NCBI GenBank assembly: GCA_003562535.1
Contig: PWUP01000148.1
Location: forward strand, 1 to 12,978
Direction of reading: 5' to 3'
Length of the DNA: 12,978 bases
From: Gammaproteobacteria bacterium
GTDB lineage: Bacteria > Pseudomonadota > Gammaproteobacteria > Competibacterales > Competibacteraceae
This document shows positions 1-7,178 of this stretch, one piece after another. The stretch's first letter is position 1. Each line of letters starts with the position of its first letter. The position numbers were made by a program, and so were the translations under genes. Below the pieces are notes generated by a model. The model was given only the letters and a program-made list of their open reading frames with translations, ran no database searches and was not told the DNA's origin.

Positions 1-112
1 CCCGCTCGCCGCGTTGCAGGCTGAAATCAACGCCATCCAGCACCCGGAGTTCTTGGGTACCTTGATGAAAAATCTTGGTCAGCCCCTGACAGGCCAGTAT
101 GGTCTCACTCAT
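1..112 (-). CDS. lolD: LolD, lipoprotein-release ABC ATPase (N-terminus only)
   Basis: The first 37 codons of an ABC ATPase are visible, starting at ATG 110-112 and running off the left edge. The peptide begins MSETILACQGLTKIF and continues with LRVLDGVDFSLQRGER, the strand pattern that precedes the Walker A loop in LolD. The Walker motifs lie outside the window. LolD drives the LolCDE complex, which extracts outer-membrane lipoproteins from the inner membrane and passes them to LolA. The identification rests on the N-terminal pattern plus the immediately upstream lolC/E-type permease. The ATG overlaps the permease stop by 8 bases (ATGAGTGA), which suggests translational coupling. Another MacB-like ATPase is possible but less likely. 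Confidence 0.85.
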   Translation of the reverse strand, partial: MSETILACQGLTKIFHQGTQELRVLDGVDFSLQRGER

Positions 113-1352
113 AGCGTAGCGCCTCTGCCGGTTGGGTGCGGGCCGCCCGCCAGGCGGGATAGAGAGTGGCTAATACCGCAAGTCCAAAGGCGATGGTGGT
201 AATCGCCACCACGTCACTGAACACCACTTCTGAGGGTAAATCACTGATTAAATATAAATCAGGGGCGAGAAACCGGACTCCAAACAGCCTTTCGATAAAC
301 AGCACCACTCGATCGACATTAAACGCCAGCGCCAATCCGCCGATTAACCCCAGCAGGGTGCCCACTGCACCGACGGCAATCCCTTGCACCATGAACACGC
401 CCATAATGCTGCGCGGTGTGGCACCCAAGGTGCGTAAAATGGCAATATCCGCTTGTTTATCCGTGACCACCATCACCAGTGTCGAGACCAGATTAAACGC
501 AGCAACGGCCACAATCAGCATGAGAATGATAAACATAGCCGTTTTTTCAATTTGTACGGCGCGGAAATAATTGGCGTGTTCACGAGTCCAGTCACTGACC
601 ACATAGCCTGAGGGCAATTGCGCATGCAGTTGCTGATTAACCCGTGGGGCGAGAAAGGCATCTTGCAAGCTCAGGCGCAAACCGGACACCGCTTCGCCCA
701 GGCGAAACAACCGCGCCCCATCGTCAACGTGGATCACCGCCAGATTGCGGTCGTAGTCGTACATGCCCGCAGAAAACAACCCCACCACTTCGAAGCGGCG
801 CAATACCGGCATGGTGCCCATCGGGGTGGTGTTGGCCTGCGGGGTGATAACGGTAACCTTATCCCCCAAGGTAATCCCCAAGATAGCGGCCAGTTGTTCG
901 CCCAGAATAATCCCAAACTGACCGGGGATTAAATCCGCGAGATCACCCACAATCAGTTGCTGGTCTAACTCAGACACTTGGGGTTCTTGACTTGGTAGAA
1001 TACCCTGCAACAAGGCTCCACTGACCTGGGAGCCAAAATTTAGCATCACCTCACCGCGCACAAACGGGGCCCCCCCTTCAACCGCCGGGTGCTCAATCAC
1101 CCGCTCTAGGGTATGCGGCCAATCCAGCAAGCGGCCATCCCAACTGGTGACGGTGATGTGTGGGGTGAGGCTTAAAATGCGCTCACGCACTTCCGTCTGA
1201 AAACCGTTCATCACCGACATCACGGTAATCAGCGCGGTAATACCCAGCGCCATACCCAACATGGAGGTGAAGGAGATAAACGAAATAAAGCTATTATTGC
1301 GTTTAGCGCGGGTATAGCGCAGCCCAATGCAAATTTCTAGGGGACGAAACAT
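105..1352 (-). CDS. lolC: Lipoprotein-releasing system permease, LolC/LolE family
   Basis: This 415-residue inner-membrane permease has the usual LolC/E length and layout. An N-terminal segment (MFRPLEICIGLRYTRAKRNN) leads into transmembrane helix 1 at about residues 22-48. A periplasmic domain follows to about residue 270, then three transmembrane helices at about 271-297, 315-344 and 378-400. The stretch DKQADIAILRTLGATPRSIM (298-317) is the conserved FtsX/MacB-type cytoplasmic segment that contacts the ATPase. The protein would work with LolD to release lipoproteins to LolA. Its ATG shares one base with the stop of the upstream hydrolase (TAATG), and its stop overlaps lolD. Whether it is best called LolC, LolE or a single fused-role LolF cannot be decided here, because no second permease is in view. 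Confidence 0.92.
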   Translation of the reverse strand: MFRPLEICIGLRYTRAKRNNSFISFISFTSMLGMALGITALITVMSVMNGFQTEVRERILSLTPHITVTSWDGRLLDWPHTLERVIEHPAVEGGAPFVRGEVMLNFGSQVSGALLQGILPSQEPQVSELDQQLIVGDLADLIPGQFGIILGEQLAAILGITLGDKVTVITPQANTTPMGTMPVLRRFEVVGLFSAGMYDYDRNLAVIHVDDGARLFRLGEAVSGLRLSLQDAFLAPRVNQQLHAQLPSGYVVSDWTREHANYFRAVQIEKTAMFIILMLIVAVAAFNLVSTLVMVVTDKQADIAILRTLGATPRSIMGVFMVQGIAVGAVGTLLGLIGGLALAFNVDRVVLFIERLFGVRFLAPDLYLISDLPSEVVFSDVVAITTIAFGLAVLATLYPAWRAARTQPAEALRYE

Positions 1353-2218
1353 TAAACCCTATCCTGATCTTTGGTGAGCAGCCAGTCACGCACTGGGGTA
1401 ATTTGTGCCGAGTCCATCAATACGGGGGCATGACCAACACCTGTAAATTCAATCAGATCAGCTCCCGGCCCGCGCTGAGTCATGGCCACGGCATCGTCAT
1501 GGCGCAATACGTCGGACTCGGCACCACGGATGACCAGTATCGGCAAATCAAGCTGTTCCCAAACCGGCCATAAGTCCACATCCGCTTGGCTGGCTTCACG
1601 AAACGCCTCAGCAATGCCTGGATCATAGGCAAAAGCGTAGCGCCCATCAGCCCGTTGTTGCATAGTGTGTAGGGTCAAATGATGCCATTGCTCATCCGTT
1701 AAGGGACCAAAGGGGGCCGAAACCTTACGCACATACGCCTCGGCAGTCGCCAAATCTGGGAAATCCGGTGCTTGACCCACATAGGCTGCAATGCGTTGCA
1801 AGGCACTATAGGGGATGAGTGGACCGACATCATTGACCACCAGATGACGGATAGGGGAACGCGGTTGGGCGGCTAATAGCATGCCGATCAGCCCCCCCAT
1901 TGACGTGCCTACCCAATCGACTTGGCTAGCGCATGAACGAGCAATCAGTGCCGTCATATCGGCAAGATACTGCGCATAATTATACTGTGATTTATCTTCC
2001 AGCCAATCGCTACAGCCCCGACCGACAACGTCGGGACAGATCACGCGGTAATCAGCGGCCATGGTCTCCGCGAAGGTATCGAAATCCCGCCCATTGCGCG
2101 TCAGTCCGTGGACGCAGATCAGCACTCTAGGGTTATCAGTCGCCCCCCATTCCGTATAGTGAATACGGTGAAAACCGTGCTGGCCCAGTCCTGATAGATG
2201 TCCAAAGCGCATAGTCAT
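1352..2218 (-). CDS. Alpha/beta hydrolase fold protein
   Basis: A 288-residue alpha/beta hydrolase. The oxyanion-hole HG motif is at 37-38 (CVHGLTRNGRDF), the nucleophile elbow GTSMGG is at 104-109 with Ser106, a plausible acid is Asp236 (RGAESDVL), and the catalytic His263 lies in GVGHAP. The segment PDVVGRGCSDW (62-72) is typical of the esterase and C-C hydrolase branch. No signal peptide is visible, so it is probably cytoplasmic. The substrate is unknown. The ATG at 2216-2218 is preceded by GAGG ten bases upstream on the coding strand; a second in-frame ATG two codons later would fit the site less well. It is the first gene of the hydrolase-lolC-lolD operon and its stop overlaps the permease start, so the two are probably translated together. 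A link to lipoprotein export is not shown. Confidence 0.88.
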   Translation of the reverse strand: MTMRFGHLSGLGQHGFHRIHYTEWGATDNPRVLICVHGLTRNGRDFDTFAETMAADYRVICPDVVGRGCSDWLEDKSQYNYAQYLADMTALIARSCASQVDWVGTSMGGLIGMLLAAQPRSPIRHLVVNDVGPLIPYSALQRIAAYVGQAPDFPDLATAEAYVRKVSAPFGPLTDEQWHHLTLHTMQQRADGRYAFAYDPGIAEAFREASQADVDLWPVWEQLDLPILVIRGAESDVLRHDDAVAMTQRGPGADLIEFTGVGHAPVLMDSAQITPVRDWLLTKDQDRV

Positions 2219-2436
2219 TAAACTTGATCCTCTTTTCAGTGGTTAAGTGCTCAGCAGCACGGTTCGGCTTACTAGCCTCAGAATAGAATTTGACCAACCG
2301 GGCGAACGCCCGTCATCCAATCCATGAAAAAAATTTTCACCTTGGTGTTGTAAAGGCTAAAAAAGCAACTACGCTTCAAATTGCGGGTTTATCCGCACCT
2401 TAACGATCCAACAGACTAACCACAGAGGTCATACCA
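2219..2436. other. Divergent intergenic region, hydrolase/lol operon and comEA
   Basis: These 218 bases separate the minus-strand hydrolase-lol operon from the plus-strand ComEA-like gene and should hold both promoters. No convincing pair of -35 and -10 boxes stands out. Two small inverted repeats are visible: CGGGCG/CGCCCG at 2299-2312, and TGCGG/CCGCA at 2382-2397, which lies about 40 bases before the comEA start. Their role is unknown. Confidence 0.4.
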
Positions 2437-2751
2437 ATGAGAATTAAATATTTTCTTGCGGCGATCTTTTTGAGCCTGTTCTCAGTCTTGGCGGTAGCAC
2501 AGCCTGTCAACATCAACACCGCCGATGTAGCAACCCTTAGAACACTGGAGAATATTGGTGCCACCCGCGCTGCGGCTATCATCGAGTATCGCCAAATTAA
2601 TGGCAGTTTTAATACCGTTGATGAGATAGTTCGTGTTCCTGGTATTGGTCAGGCTATTTTATCCTCTATTCGTCACCAAATCACTGTCGGTGGGTCAGAA
2701 CCCTCAGCAACTGCCTCACCAGCGATGGCTCCCGCAACCTCCGGCTACTGA
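2437..2751 (+). CDS. comEA: ComEA-like secreted helix-hairpin-helix protein
   Basis: A 104-residue protein. It has a Sec signal peptide (MRIKYFLAAI onwards, hydrophobic to about residue 19, likely cut after AVA at 21) and a ComEA-type double helix-hairpin-helix domain at about 24-86. The signature VNINTADVATLRTLENIGATRA is followed by the second hairpin VPGIGQAILSSI. ComEA-family proteins bind double-stranded DNA in the periplasm and help pull it in during natural transformation. This is the short gammaproteobacterial form without the membrane anchor of Gram-positive ComEA. The tail (86-104) is low-complexity Ser/Ala/Pro. AGAGG at 2424-2428 lies eight bases before the ATG and supports the start. 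No other competence gene is nearby, so a role in transformation is inferred from the family only. Confidence 0.9.
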   Translation: MRIKYFLAAIFLSLFSVLAVAQPVNINTADVATLRTLENIGATRAAAIIEYRQINGSFNTVDEIVRVPGIGQAILSSIRHQITVGGSEPSATASPAMAPATSGY

Positions 2752-2991
2752 TCCGTCAACGCTCAGTTTACGTTGATTCACGAACACGCCTATAGCTCAT
2801 CCGTTGCTGCTAGGTAGTGAGCTTAACGTCCTGCCGTCATTCCGCCAGGGATTGGCGGAATCCAGTCACAGGGAAGTGAATGTAACCGTTTGAACCCTGA
2901 TGTTGTTACCCACTCCAAGGCAGCCATAGTCCGGTAATCAGGGTAAACGACTATATGAGGTTAAAGGTCACGCAAGATGCGGGACACTCAA
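2752..2991. other. Convergent intergenic region
   Basis: These 240 bases lie between the converging ends of the comEA-like gene and the ligase. A weak inverted repeat TCAACG/CGTTGA at 2756-2776 follows the comEA stop but lacks a T-run, so it is a poor intrinsic terminator. The palindromic repeat at 2839-2861 is listed separately. No open frame of interest is seen. Confidence 0.4.
2839..2861. repeat. Intergenic palindromic repeat (ATTCCGCC type)
   Basis: Perfect 8-base arms, ATTCCGCC and GGCGGAAT, enclose a 7-base loop, flanked by GTC on the left and CCAG on the right. The pattern GTCATTCC...GGAATCCAG matches a dispersed palindromic repeat class common in proteobacterial intergenic regions. 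It sits between two converging genes, where it could act as a bidirectional transcription-end hairpin. Copy number in this genome is unknown. Confidence 0.6.
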
Positions 2992-4317
2992 TCAATACAC
3001 CTCAAAATACTCTGCTCGCTCCCAGTCGCTGATATGACTATAAAAGCGTTGCAGCTCAAAGCGTTTGACGGTATTGAATAGGTGGACGAACTCGGTGCCG
3101 ATCAGATGCTGCAGGTCGGAGTCGGTGGCTAGGGCGTCAAGGGCGGACTCTAAGCGTGTGGGCAGGGGCGGAAGATTCGGGTCATCTTCGCTGGGGCCGT
3201 TGACAGGTGAAGCCAGAGTTAATTGCTGCTCAATGCCCAGCAGTCCGCTGGCCAGCACCGCAGCGGCAGAAATATACGGATTGCTCAAGCCCGAAGCTCC
3301 GCGCATTTCTATATGGGTGTGCTCATCACCACTGGCTTTAACTCGCACCAGAGCCGAGCGGTCTTCAATCCCCCAAGAAACGTTCGATGGGGCAAAGGTA
3401 TGTGGCTTCAGCCGGTGATAGCAATTAACGGTAGGATTGCACAGGGCGCTCAGCGCTGCGGCATGAGCCAGAATGCCGGCGATAAAGTGTCGCGCCGTCA
3501 GTGATAGACCTTGGGGATCGGCTCGATCCAACATTCTGTTGCGGCCGCTGGTACGCTCCAACAGGCCGATATGCACATGACAACCGCAACCAGCCCGATC
3601 CGGCCACGGTTTCGACATAAACGTGGCGTGATAGCCGCTGTGGTGGGCAAATTCCTTGACCGCGTTTTTGAAGGTAAAGGCTTTATCGGCTGCGGCCAAC
3701 CCGCGCCCAGCGCCAAAATTAATCTCAAACTGCGAACCGGCGTATTCACAGTTATGAGTAATCACATCCACGCCCATAGTTTGCAAATGATCCAGTAATG
3801 GGGTGAAGAAATCGCAGTAGTCGTTACGCAGGCTGTTAAAAATGTGGACACCCTGAAACAGCGGTTCACGGGTTGGGCCGTCAAGCACATAGAACTCGAA
3901 CTCATGTCCCAAGGTGACCTCCAAACCCTGCTCAGCCGCGTGATCCAGTAATCGCGCCAGCACTCGCCGTGGAGCCTGTTCCATGATGGTACCGTCGATA
4001 AAATGGCTATCGCAGATGACCTTAGCGACTCCGGGTTTCCATGGAACCGGTTGCACCGTTGTCCAATCAGGAAACAATAACGAGTCGGCATAACAGATTT
4101 CTGCGTTCAATCCGCAACCGGGGACGACTTGCGCGGCCGTGTCTTGCGCCAGAGTGCCGCCGTAGAGATTGAGTCCGCGCCGAGCATAGTCTTCAACTTT
4201 AGCGATGGGAATGGTTTTGCTCCGGGAGGTGCCGTGCAAATCCGGCAGTTCAAAACGCACATAACGCACACCGGCGGCGGCAAGAGCAGCAATGGTTTGG
4301 GCAATATCAGCAGTCAC
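2992..4317 (-). CDS. Glutamine synthetase family ligase (GS-like, substrate unknown)
   Basis: A 441-residue protein with a complete glutamine synthetase fold. It has the N-terminal beta-grasp (VRYVRFELPDLHGTSRSKTI, 17-36), metal-binding glutamates in GHEFEF (E139, E141), QFEIN at 196-200, FMSKP at 233-237, the CGCHVHIG metal and ATP loop at 244-251, the NCYHRLKP segment at 298-305, and HIEMRGAS with R339. These enzymes join ammonia or an amine to the gamma-carboxyl of glutamate using ATP. The adenylylation motif NLYDLPPEE of housekeeping GlnA is not visible, and the C-terminus is short. A specialised gamma-glutamyl-amine ligase is therefore more likely than the main GlnA. The start is GTG at 4315-4317 with AAGGA six bases upstream. 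The gene follows the FGGY kinase on the same strand after 170 bases. The amine substrate cannot be assigned. Confidence 0.85.
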   Translation of the reverse strand: MTADIAQTIAALAAAGVRYVRFELPDLHGTSRSKTIPIAKVEDYARRGLNLYGGTLAQDTAAQVVPGCGLNAEICYADSLLFPDWTTVQPVPWKPGVAKVICDSHFIDGTIMEQAPRRVLARLLDHAAEQGLEVTLGHEFEFYVLDGPTREPLFQGVHIFNSLRNDYCDFFTPLLDHLQTMGVDVITHNCEYAGSQFEINFGAGRGLAAADKAFTFKNAVKEFAHHSGYHATFMSKPWPDRAGCGCHVHIGLLERTSGRNRMLDRADPQGLSLTARHFIAGILAHAAALSALCNPTVNCYHRLKPHTFAPSNVSWGIEDRSALVRVKASGDEHTHIEMRGASGLSNPYISAAAVLASGLLGIEQQLTLASPVNGPSEDDPNLPPLPTRLESALDALATDSDLQHLIGTEFVHLFNTVKRFELQRFYSHISDWERAEYFEVY

Positions 4318-4323
4318 ACACAG

Positions 4324-4328
4324 TCCTT
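4324..4328 (-). promoter_or_regulatory. Shine-Dalgarno site fixing the GTG start of the GS-like gene
   Basis: The coding strand reads AAGGA, a 6-base spacer, then GTG. Three overlapping GTGs occur here; only the one at 4315-4317 is in frame, and its spacing is good. Confidence 0.65.
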
Positions 4329-4369
4329 GGGTTTAAATGAGCCAATCAACACACTGTTAAGCTTAATCC

Positions 4370-4474
4370 TTAATACACGAAAATTCGACCCTGATAGGTT
4401 AAGGCCGCGTAGCCAGGCTGTCGGGCAACGCTGCGCTTTTGCCCGACCTCCCGCTCTTAATGCACGAAAATTCG
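4370..4474. repeat. REP-like hairpin bounded by 18-base direct repeats
   Basis: Two near-identical direct repeats, TTAAT(A/G)CACGAAAATTCG at 4370-4387 and 4457-4474 (17 of 18 bases equal), bracket a strong hairpin. The hairpin has perfect 9-base arms GTCGGGCAA (4420-4428) and TTGCCCGAC (4439-4447). The right copy extends to CACGAA-AA-TTCGTG, itself an inverted repeat. The hairpin core resembles the GTCGGGCAACGCTGCGC type of dispersed repeat seen in many proteobacteria. It fills most of the gap between the kinase and the ligase, so it could attenuate or stabilise the shared message. The direct repeats could be insertion or duplication footprints. Confidence 0.65.
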
Positions 4475-4487
4475 TGCCCTAGCAAGG

Positions 4488-5999
4488 TCAGTGCTCGTGA
4501 TTGATCCGTGCGTGTAAGCGCTGCGCGATCGGTGCCTGGGCCTGTTGCAGGGCTTGGTAAATACCAAATAACTCCTGATATAAAGCCTGTCGCGTGCGGT
4601 CAGGTTCGGCTGTGTGAATCACCCGTACACAGCGCTGTACCGCATCGTGTGGGTCAGTGAATAACCCTATGCCAATGCCGGCGACCAATGCCGTACCAAA
4701 TGAGGCTTCGCCGGTTTGGGTCAGCTCAAGGTTCAAACCGGTCACATCCGCAATAAGTTGCTGCCACTCAGGACTCCGCGCTCCGCCGCCGAGCAGTCGA
4801 GCCGTATCGATACCCAAGCCTTTAGCACGAGCATCGCACAGTAGATCATTGATTGAATAAGCAATACCCTCATATACTGCCCGAGCAAGATGCGCCCGGC
4901 TGTGGCGGATGGTTAGCCCCCAAAACCCAGCGCGCAAATGCGGGTCCCAGTACGGTCCGCGTTCGCCTTGCAAATAAGGGTGAAAAAACAGCCCATCACT
5001 GCCCGCAGGAGCCGATAGCGCCAGCCGCTGTACCGCATTTTGATCTAAGTCTGGGAATAAGTGCTGGCAGGCCCAGCGGTGAGCGCTAGCACAGGCATTG
5101 GTGCCAGTGGCCAGATAATACAAACCGTCAATAATGTGCGGATAACAGGAAATCGGCGGTTTGACGATGGGCTGATCCACCGTAAGGAACAGCACTCCCG
5201 AGGTTGCCAGTTTAATGGCCGCTTGACCGGGTTGCGTGGCCCCTACGCCGAATAATTCTACCGTGGTATCATTGCTGCCGATCACTACTGGGGTGCCCAC
5301 CGCTAGCCCGGTGCTCCGTGCGGCTTGAGCGGTAATTTCACCGGCGATATGGGTGGGTTGAGACACAGGGGGTAAGGTGCTGGTGGGCCAATCAATCAGC
5401 GCACACAACTCTTCGGACCAGCCGCCCTGCTTAGCATCGGCCAGCAGCGTCCCAATCACATCGCTAAAATCCGTGCCCCAGGTCTGCGTCAGTCGCCAGC
5501 GCAGATAGTCTTTGGGCAGACAAAAATGCCGGACTTGGCGGACAATTTCCGGCTCATGACGTTGTAGCCAGTACAACATGGGCAGTGACCAGGTTGGATT
5601 GGCGCGATTCAGCGACAAACGCTCAATGAGTTCGCCATGCTGGGTGCGCAGTTCAGCGGCTTCTTGGACGCTGCGCTGATCATTCCACATGATGGCCGGG
5701 CGCAGGACTTGCCCAGCTTTATTGAGCAGCACTGGAATATGGGCACCGGCACTGATACCGATGGCGGCAATCTGGTCGGCTGGCAGGCGAGCCGCGTTAA
5801 GCGCTTGAGGAACCGCATGACACACGGCAGTGTACCATTCTTGCGGGTCCTGCTCTGACCAGCCGTGTCGAGGAACGCGGGTGGTGATCGGGTGTTTACC
5901 CTCGCCCACTATCTGGCCGCTGGAGGTATCAACCAAGCTGGCTTTAAGGCTGCCTGCACCGAGGTCTATGCCAAGCACATAATGCGAATGGGTGGTCAC
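4488..5999 (-). CDS. FGGY-family carbohydrate kinase (xylulokinase-like)
   Basis: A 503-residue kinase of the usual family length. The N-terminal ATP and sugar-binding motif GIDLGAGSLKASLVD is at 10-24, followed by GWSEQDPQEWY (46-56), the RPAIMWNDQR segment (100-109), LPKDYLRWRL (161-170), a catalytic Asp244 in GSNDTT, a second phosphate loop LATSGV (264-269), and the adenine-binding GGGARS (404-409). It would phosphorylate a sugar or polyol with ATP in the cytosol. Xylulokinases usually carry QMHG near residue 80; here the equivalent is SAGAHIP, so the substrate may not be xylulose. The start is GTG at 5997-5999, with AAGGA eight bases upstream. It heads a likely two-gene unit with the GS-like ligase and is divergent from the oxygenase. 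Confidence 0.87.
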   Translation of the reverse strand: MTTHSHYVLGIDLGAGSLKASLVDTSSGQIVGEGKHPITTRVPRHGWSEQDPQEWYTAVCHAVPQALNAARLPADQIAAIGISAGAHIPVLLNKAGQVLRPAIMWNDQRSVQEAAELRTQHGELIERLSLNRANPTWSLPMLYWLQRHEPEIVRQVRHFCLPKDYLRWRLTQTWGTDFSDVIGTLLADAKQGGWSEELCALIDWPTSTLPPVSQPTHIAGEITAQAARSTGLAVGTPVVIGSNDTTVELFGVGATQPGQAAIKLATSGVLFLTVDQPIVKPPISCYPHIIDGLYYLATGTNACASAHRWACQHLFPDLDQNAVQRLALSAPAGSDGLFFHPYLQGERGPYWDPHLRAGFWGLTIRHSRAHLARAVYEGIAYSINDLLCDARAKGLGIDTARLLGGGARSPEWQQLIADVTGLNLELTQTGEASFGTALVAGIGIGLFTDPHDAVQRCVRVIHTAEPDRTRQALYQELFGIYQALQQAQAPIAQRLHARINHEH

Positions 6000-6007
6000 A
6001 GTGGATG

Positions 6008-6012
6008 TCCTT
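6008..6012 (-). promoter_or_regulatory. Shine-Dalgarno site fixing the GTG start of the kinase
   Basis: The coding strand reads AAGGA, eight bases, then GTG. No in-frame ATG is available between the site and the GIDLG motif, so the GTG is the most likely start. TATAAA lies just upstream on the same strand (complement of 6018-6023) and may be part of a -10 region, but no matching -35 is clear. Confidence 0.65.
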
Positions 6013-6034
6013 TTTTATTTATAGTCGGCTATAG

Positions 6035-6063
6035 CTTGCAATGGCGCTGTGCTACATTGCAAG
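6035..6063. promoter_or_regulatory. Operator-like inverted repeat between divergent kinase and oxygenase
   Basis: Perfect 9-base arms CTTGCAATG (6035-6043) and CATTGCAAG (6055-6063) are separated by 11 bases, so their centres are 20 bases apart, about two helical turns. Each arm holds the self-complementary core TTGCAA. The repeat sits centrally in the 91-base region between the divergent starts, a classic place for a shared regulator. No regulator gene is visible in the window. Confidence 0.55.
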
Positions 6064-6090
6064 TCAAACCGCAATAGGATTGATAAACGT

Positions 6091-7146
6091 ATGACTGATA
6101 ATGTTTTGGATGATGTCATTGAACCGGGGCTACGCGCCCAAGCGTTGTCGCTAACCGAGATACCCGTCATCGATGTGGGTGCACTATTCACCGATGAGTT
6201 AGCGGCTCGTCAGGCTACGGCTCAGCAGATCGGCACAGCCTGCCGAGAAATTGGATTTTTCTATGTTAAAAATCATGGCATCAGCGAGCAGCACATTGCA
6301 GCGACTTTTGCTGCGGCACGCCAGTTTTTTGCCTTGCCGCTGGCGCGTAAGCAGGCGATTGCAATTGAGCGCTCCCCGTGTCATCGCGGTTATTTTGCCT
6401 TGGGTGGTGAGAATCTCGACCCCTTGCGCCAGCAGGGTGCGGGTGATCTTAAAGAGGGGATCAAAATTGGCCGAGATTTACCGCCTGACCACCCTCGGGT
6501 ACGGGCGGGTACTCCGCTGCACGGGCCGAACCAATGGCCGAGTGACCTGCCCGGCTGGCAGGAGACCATGCAGGATTACTACACGGCATGTCAGCAGCTT
6601 GGCTTGCGTTTGATGCGCGCTTTTGCCTTGGCGCTGGAGTTGCCGGAAGCCTATTTTGATGCCTATTTGCGTGAACCCATGGCGACCTTGGGGCCGCTGC
6701 ATTATCCGCCACAGCGCGGTGCCATCACTGAGGCGCAAATCGGTGCGGGTGCCCATACCGATTTTGGGTGTTTGACCCTATTAGCGCAAGACGCCAGTGG
6801 CGGTTTGCAGGTTCGCAATGTCGCTGGAGAGTGGCTGGAGGCTCCGCCGATTCCAGGTACGCTGGTGGTCAATATTGGCGATATGCTGGCGCGTTGGACC
6901 AACGATCAGTTTCGATCCACTGTGCATCGGGTGATTAACCGTTCCGGCGCTGAGCGCTATTCCCTGCCGTTTTTCTACGATCCTGAGTTTGATACCCCTT
7001 TGGCGTGTTTAGAGACCTGTACCAGACCGGATAACCCGTCGCGTTACTCACCGACCACCGCTGGACAGTATTTACTGGATCGGATTAACGAGACCTTTGC
7101 CTATCAGCGCGCTGCTGAAGGGGATGTCAGGAAGATATCGATTTAA
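6091..7146 (+). CDS. 2-oxoglutarate/Fe(II) oxygenase, isopenicillin N synthase-like family
   Basis: A 351-residue non-haem iron oxygenase. The N-terminal DIOX_N region starts at IPVIDVGALF (24-33) and includes EIGFFYVKNHGI (53-64). The double-stranded beta-helix core carries the iron triad H222-x-D224 (AHTDFGCLTLL) and H279 (STVHRV). RYS at 289-291 is the usual 2-oxoglutarate or substrate carboxylate-binding pair. The family hydroxylates, desaturates or cyclises small molecules. I chose ATG 6091 over the longer ATG 6049: it gives the normal family N-terminus, and AGGA lies 11 bases upstream, whereas the extension overlaps the inverted repeat. It is divergent from the kinase and convergent with dctM (32-base gap). 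The substrate is unknown; it may belong to the same pathway as the neighbouring kinase and ligase. Confidence 0.87.
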   Translation: MTDNVLDDVIEPGLRAQALSLTEIPVIDVGALFTDELAARQATAQQIGTACREIGFFYVKNHGISEQHIAATFAAARQFFALPLARKQAIAIERSPCHRGYFALGGENLDPLRQQGAGDLKEGIKIGRDLPPDHPRVRAGTPLHGPNQWPSDLPGWQETMQDYYTACQQLGLRLMRAFALALELPEAYFDAYLREPMATLGPLHYPPQRGAITEAQIGAGAHTDFGCLTLLAQDASGGLQVRNVAGEWLEAPPIPGTLVVNIGDMLARWTNDQFRSTVHRVINRSGAERYSLPFFYDPEFDTPLACLETCTRPDNPSRYSPTTAGQYLLDRINETFAYQRAAEGDVRKISI

Positions 7147-7178
7147 AAATGAGCGAACCGTAAGTAGATGAGGTGATT

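Noticed and set aside
166..932. Plus-strand open frames at 166-570 and 618-932
   Set aside because: They are antisense to the well-supported lolC/E permease and show no recognisable domain.
2756..2776. Intrinsic terminator after comEA
   Set aside because: The stem is only 6 bases with a 9-base loop, and no T-run follows.
6049..6090. Longer N-terminus for the oxygenase starting at 6049
   Set aside because: The extra 14 residues overlap the inverted repeat and have no counterpart in the family; ATG 6091 has AGGA upstream.
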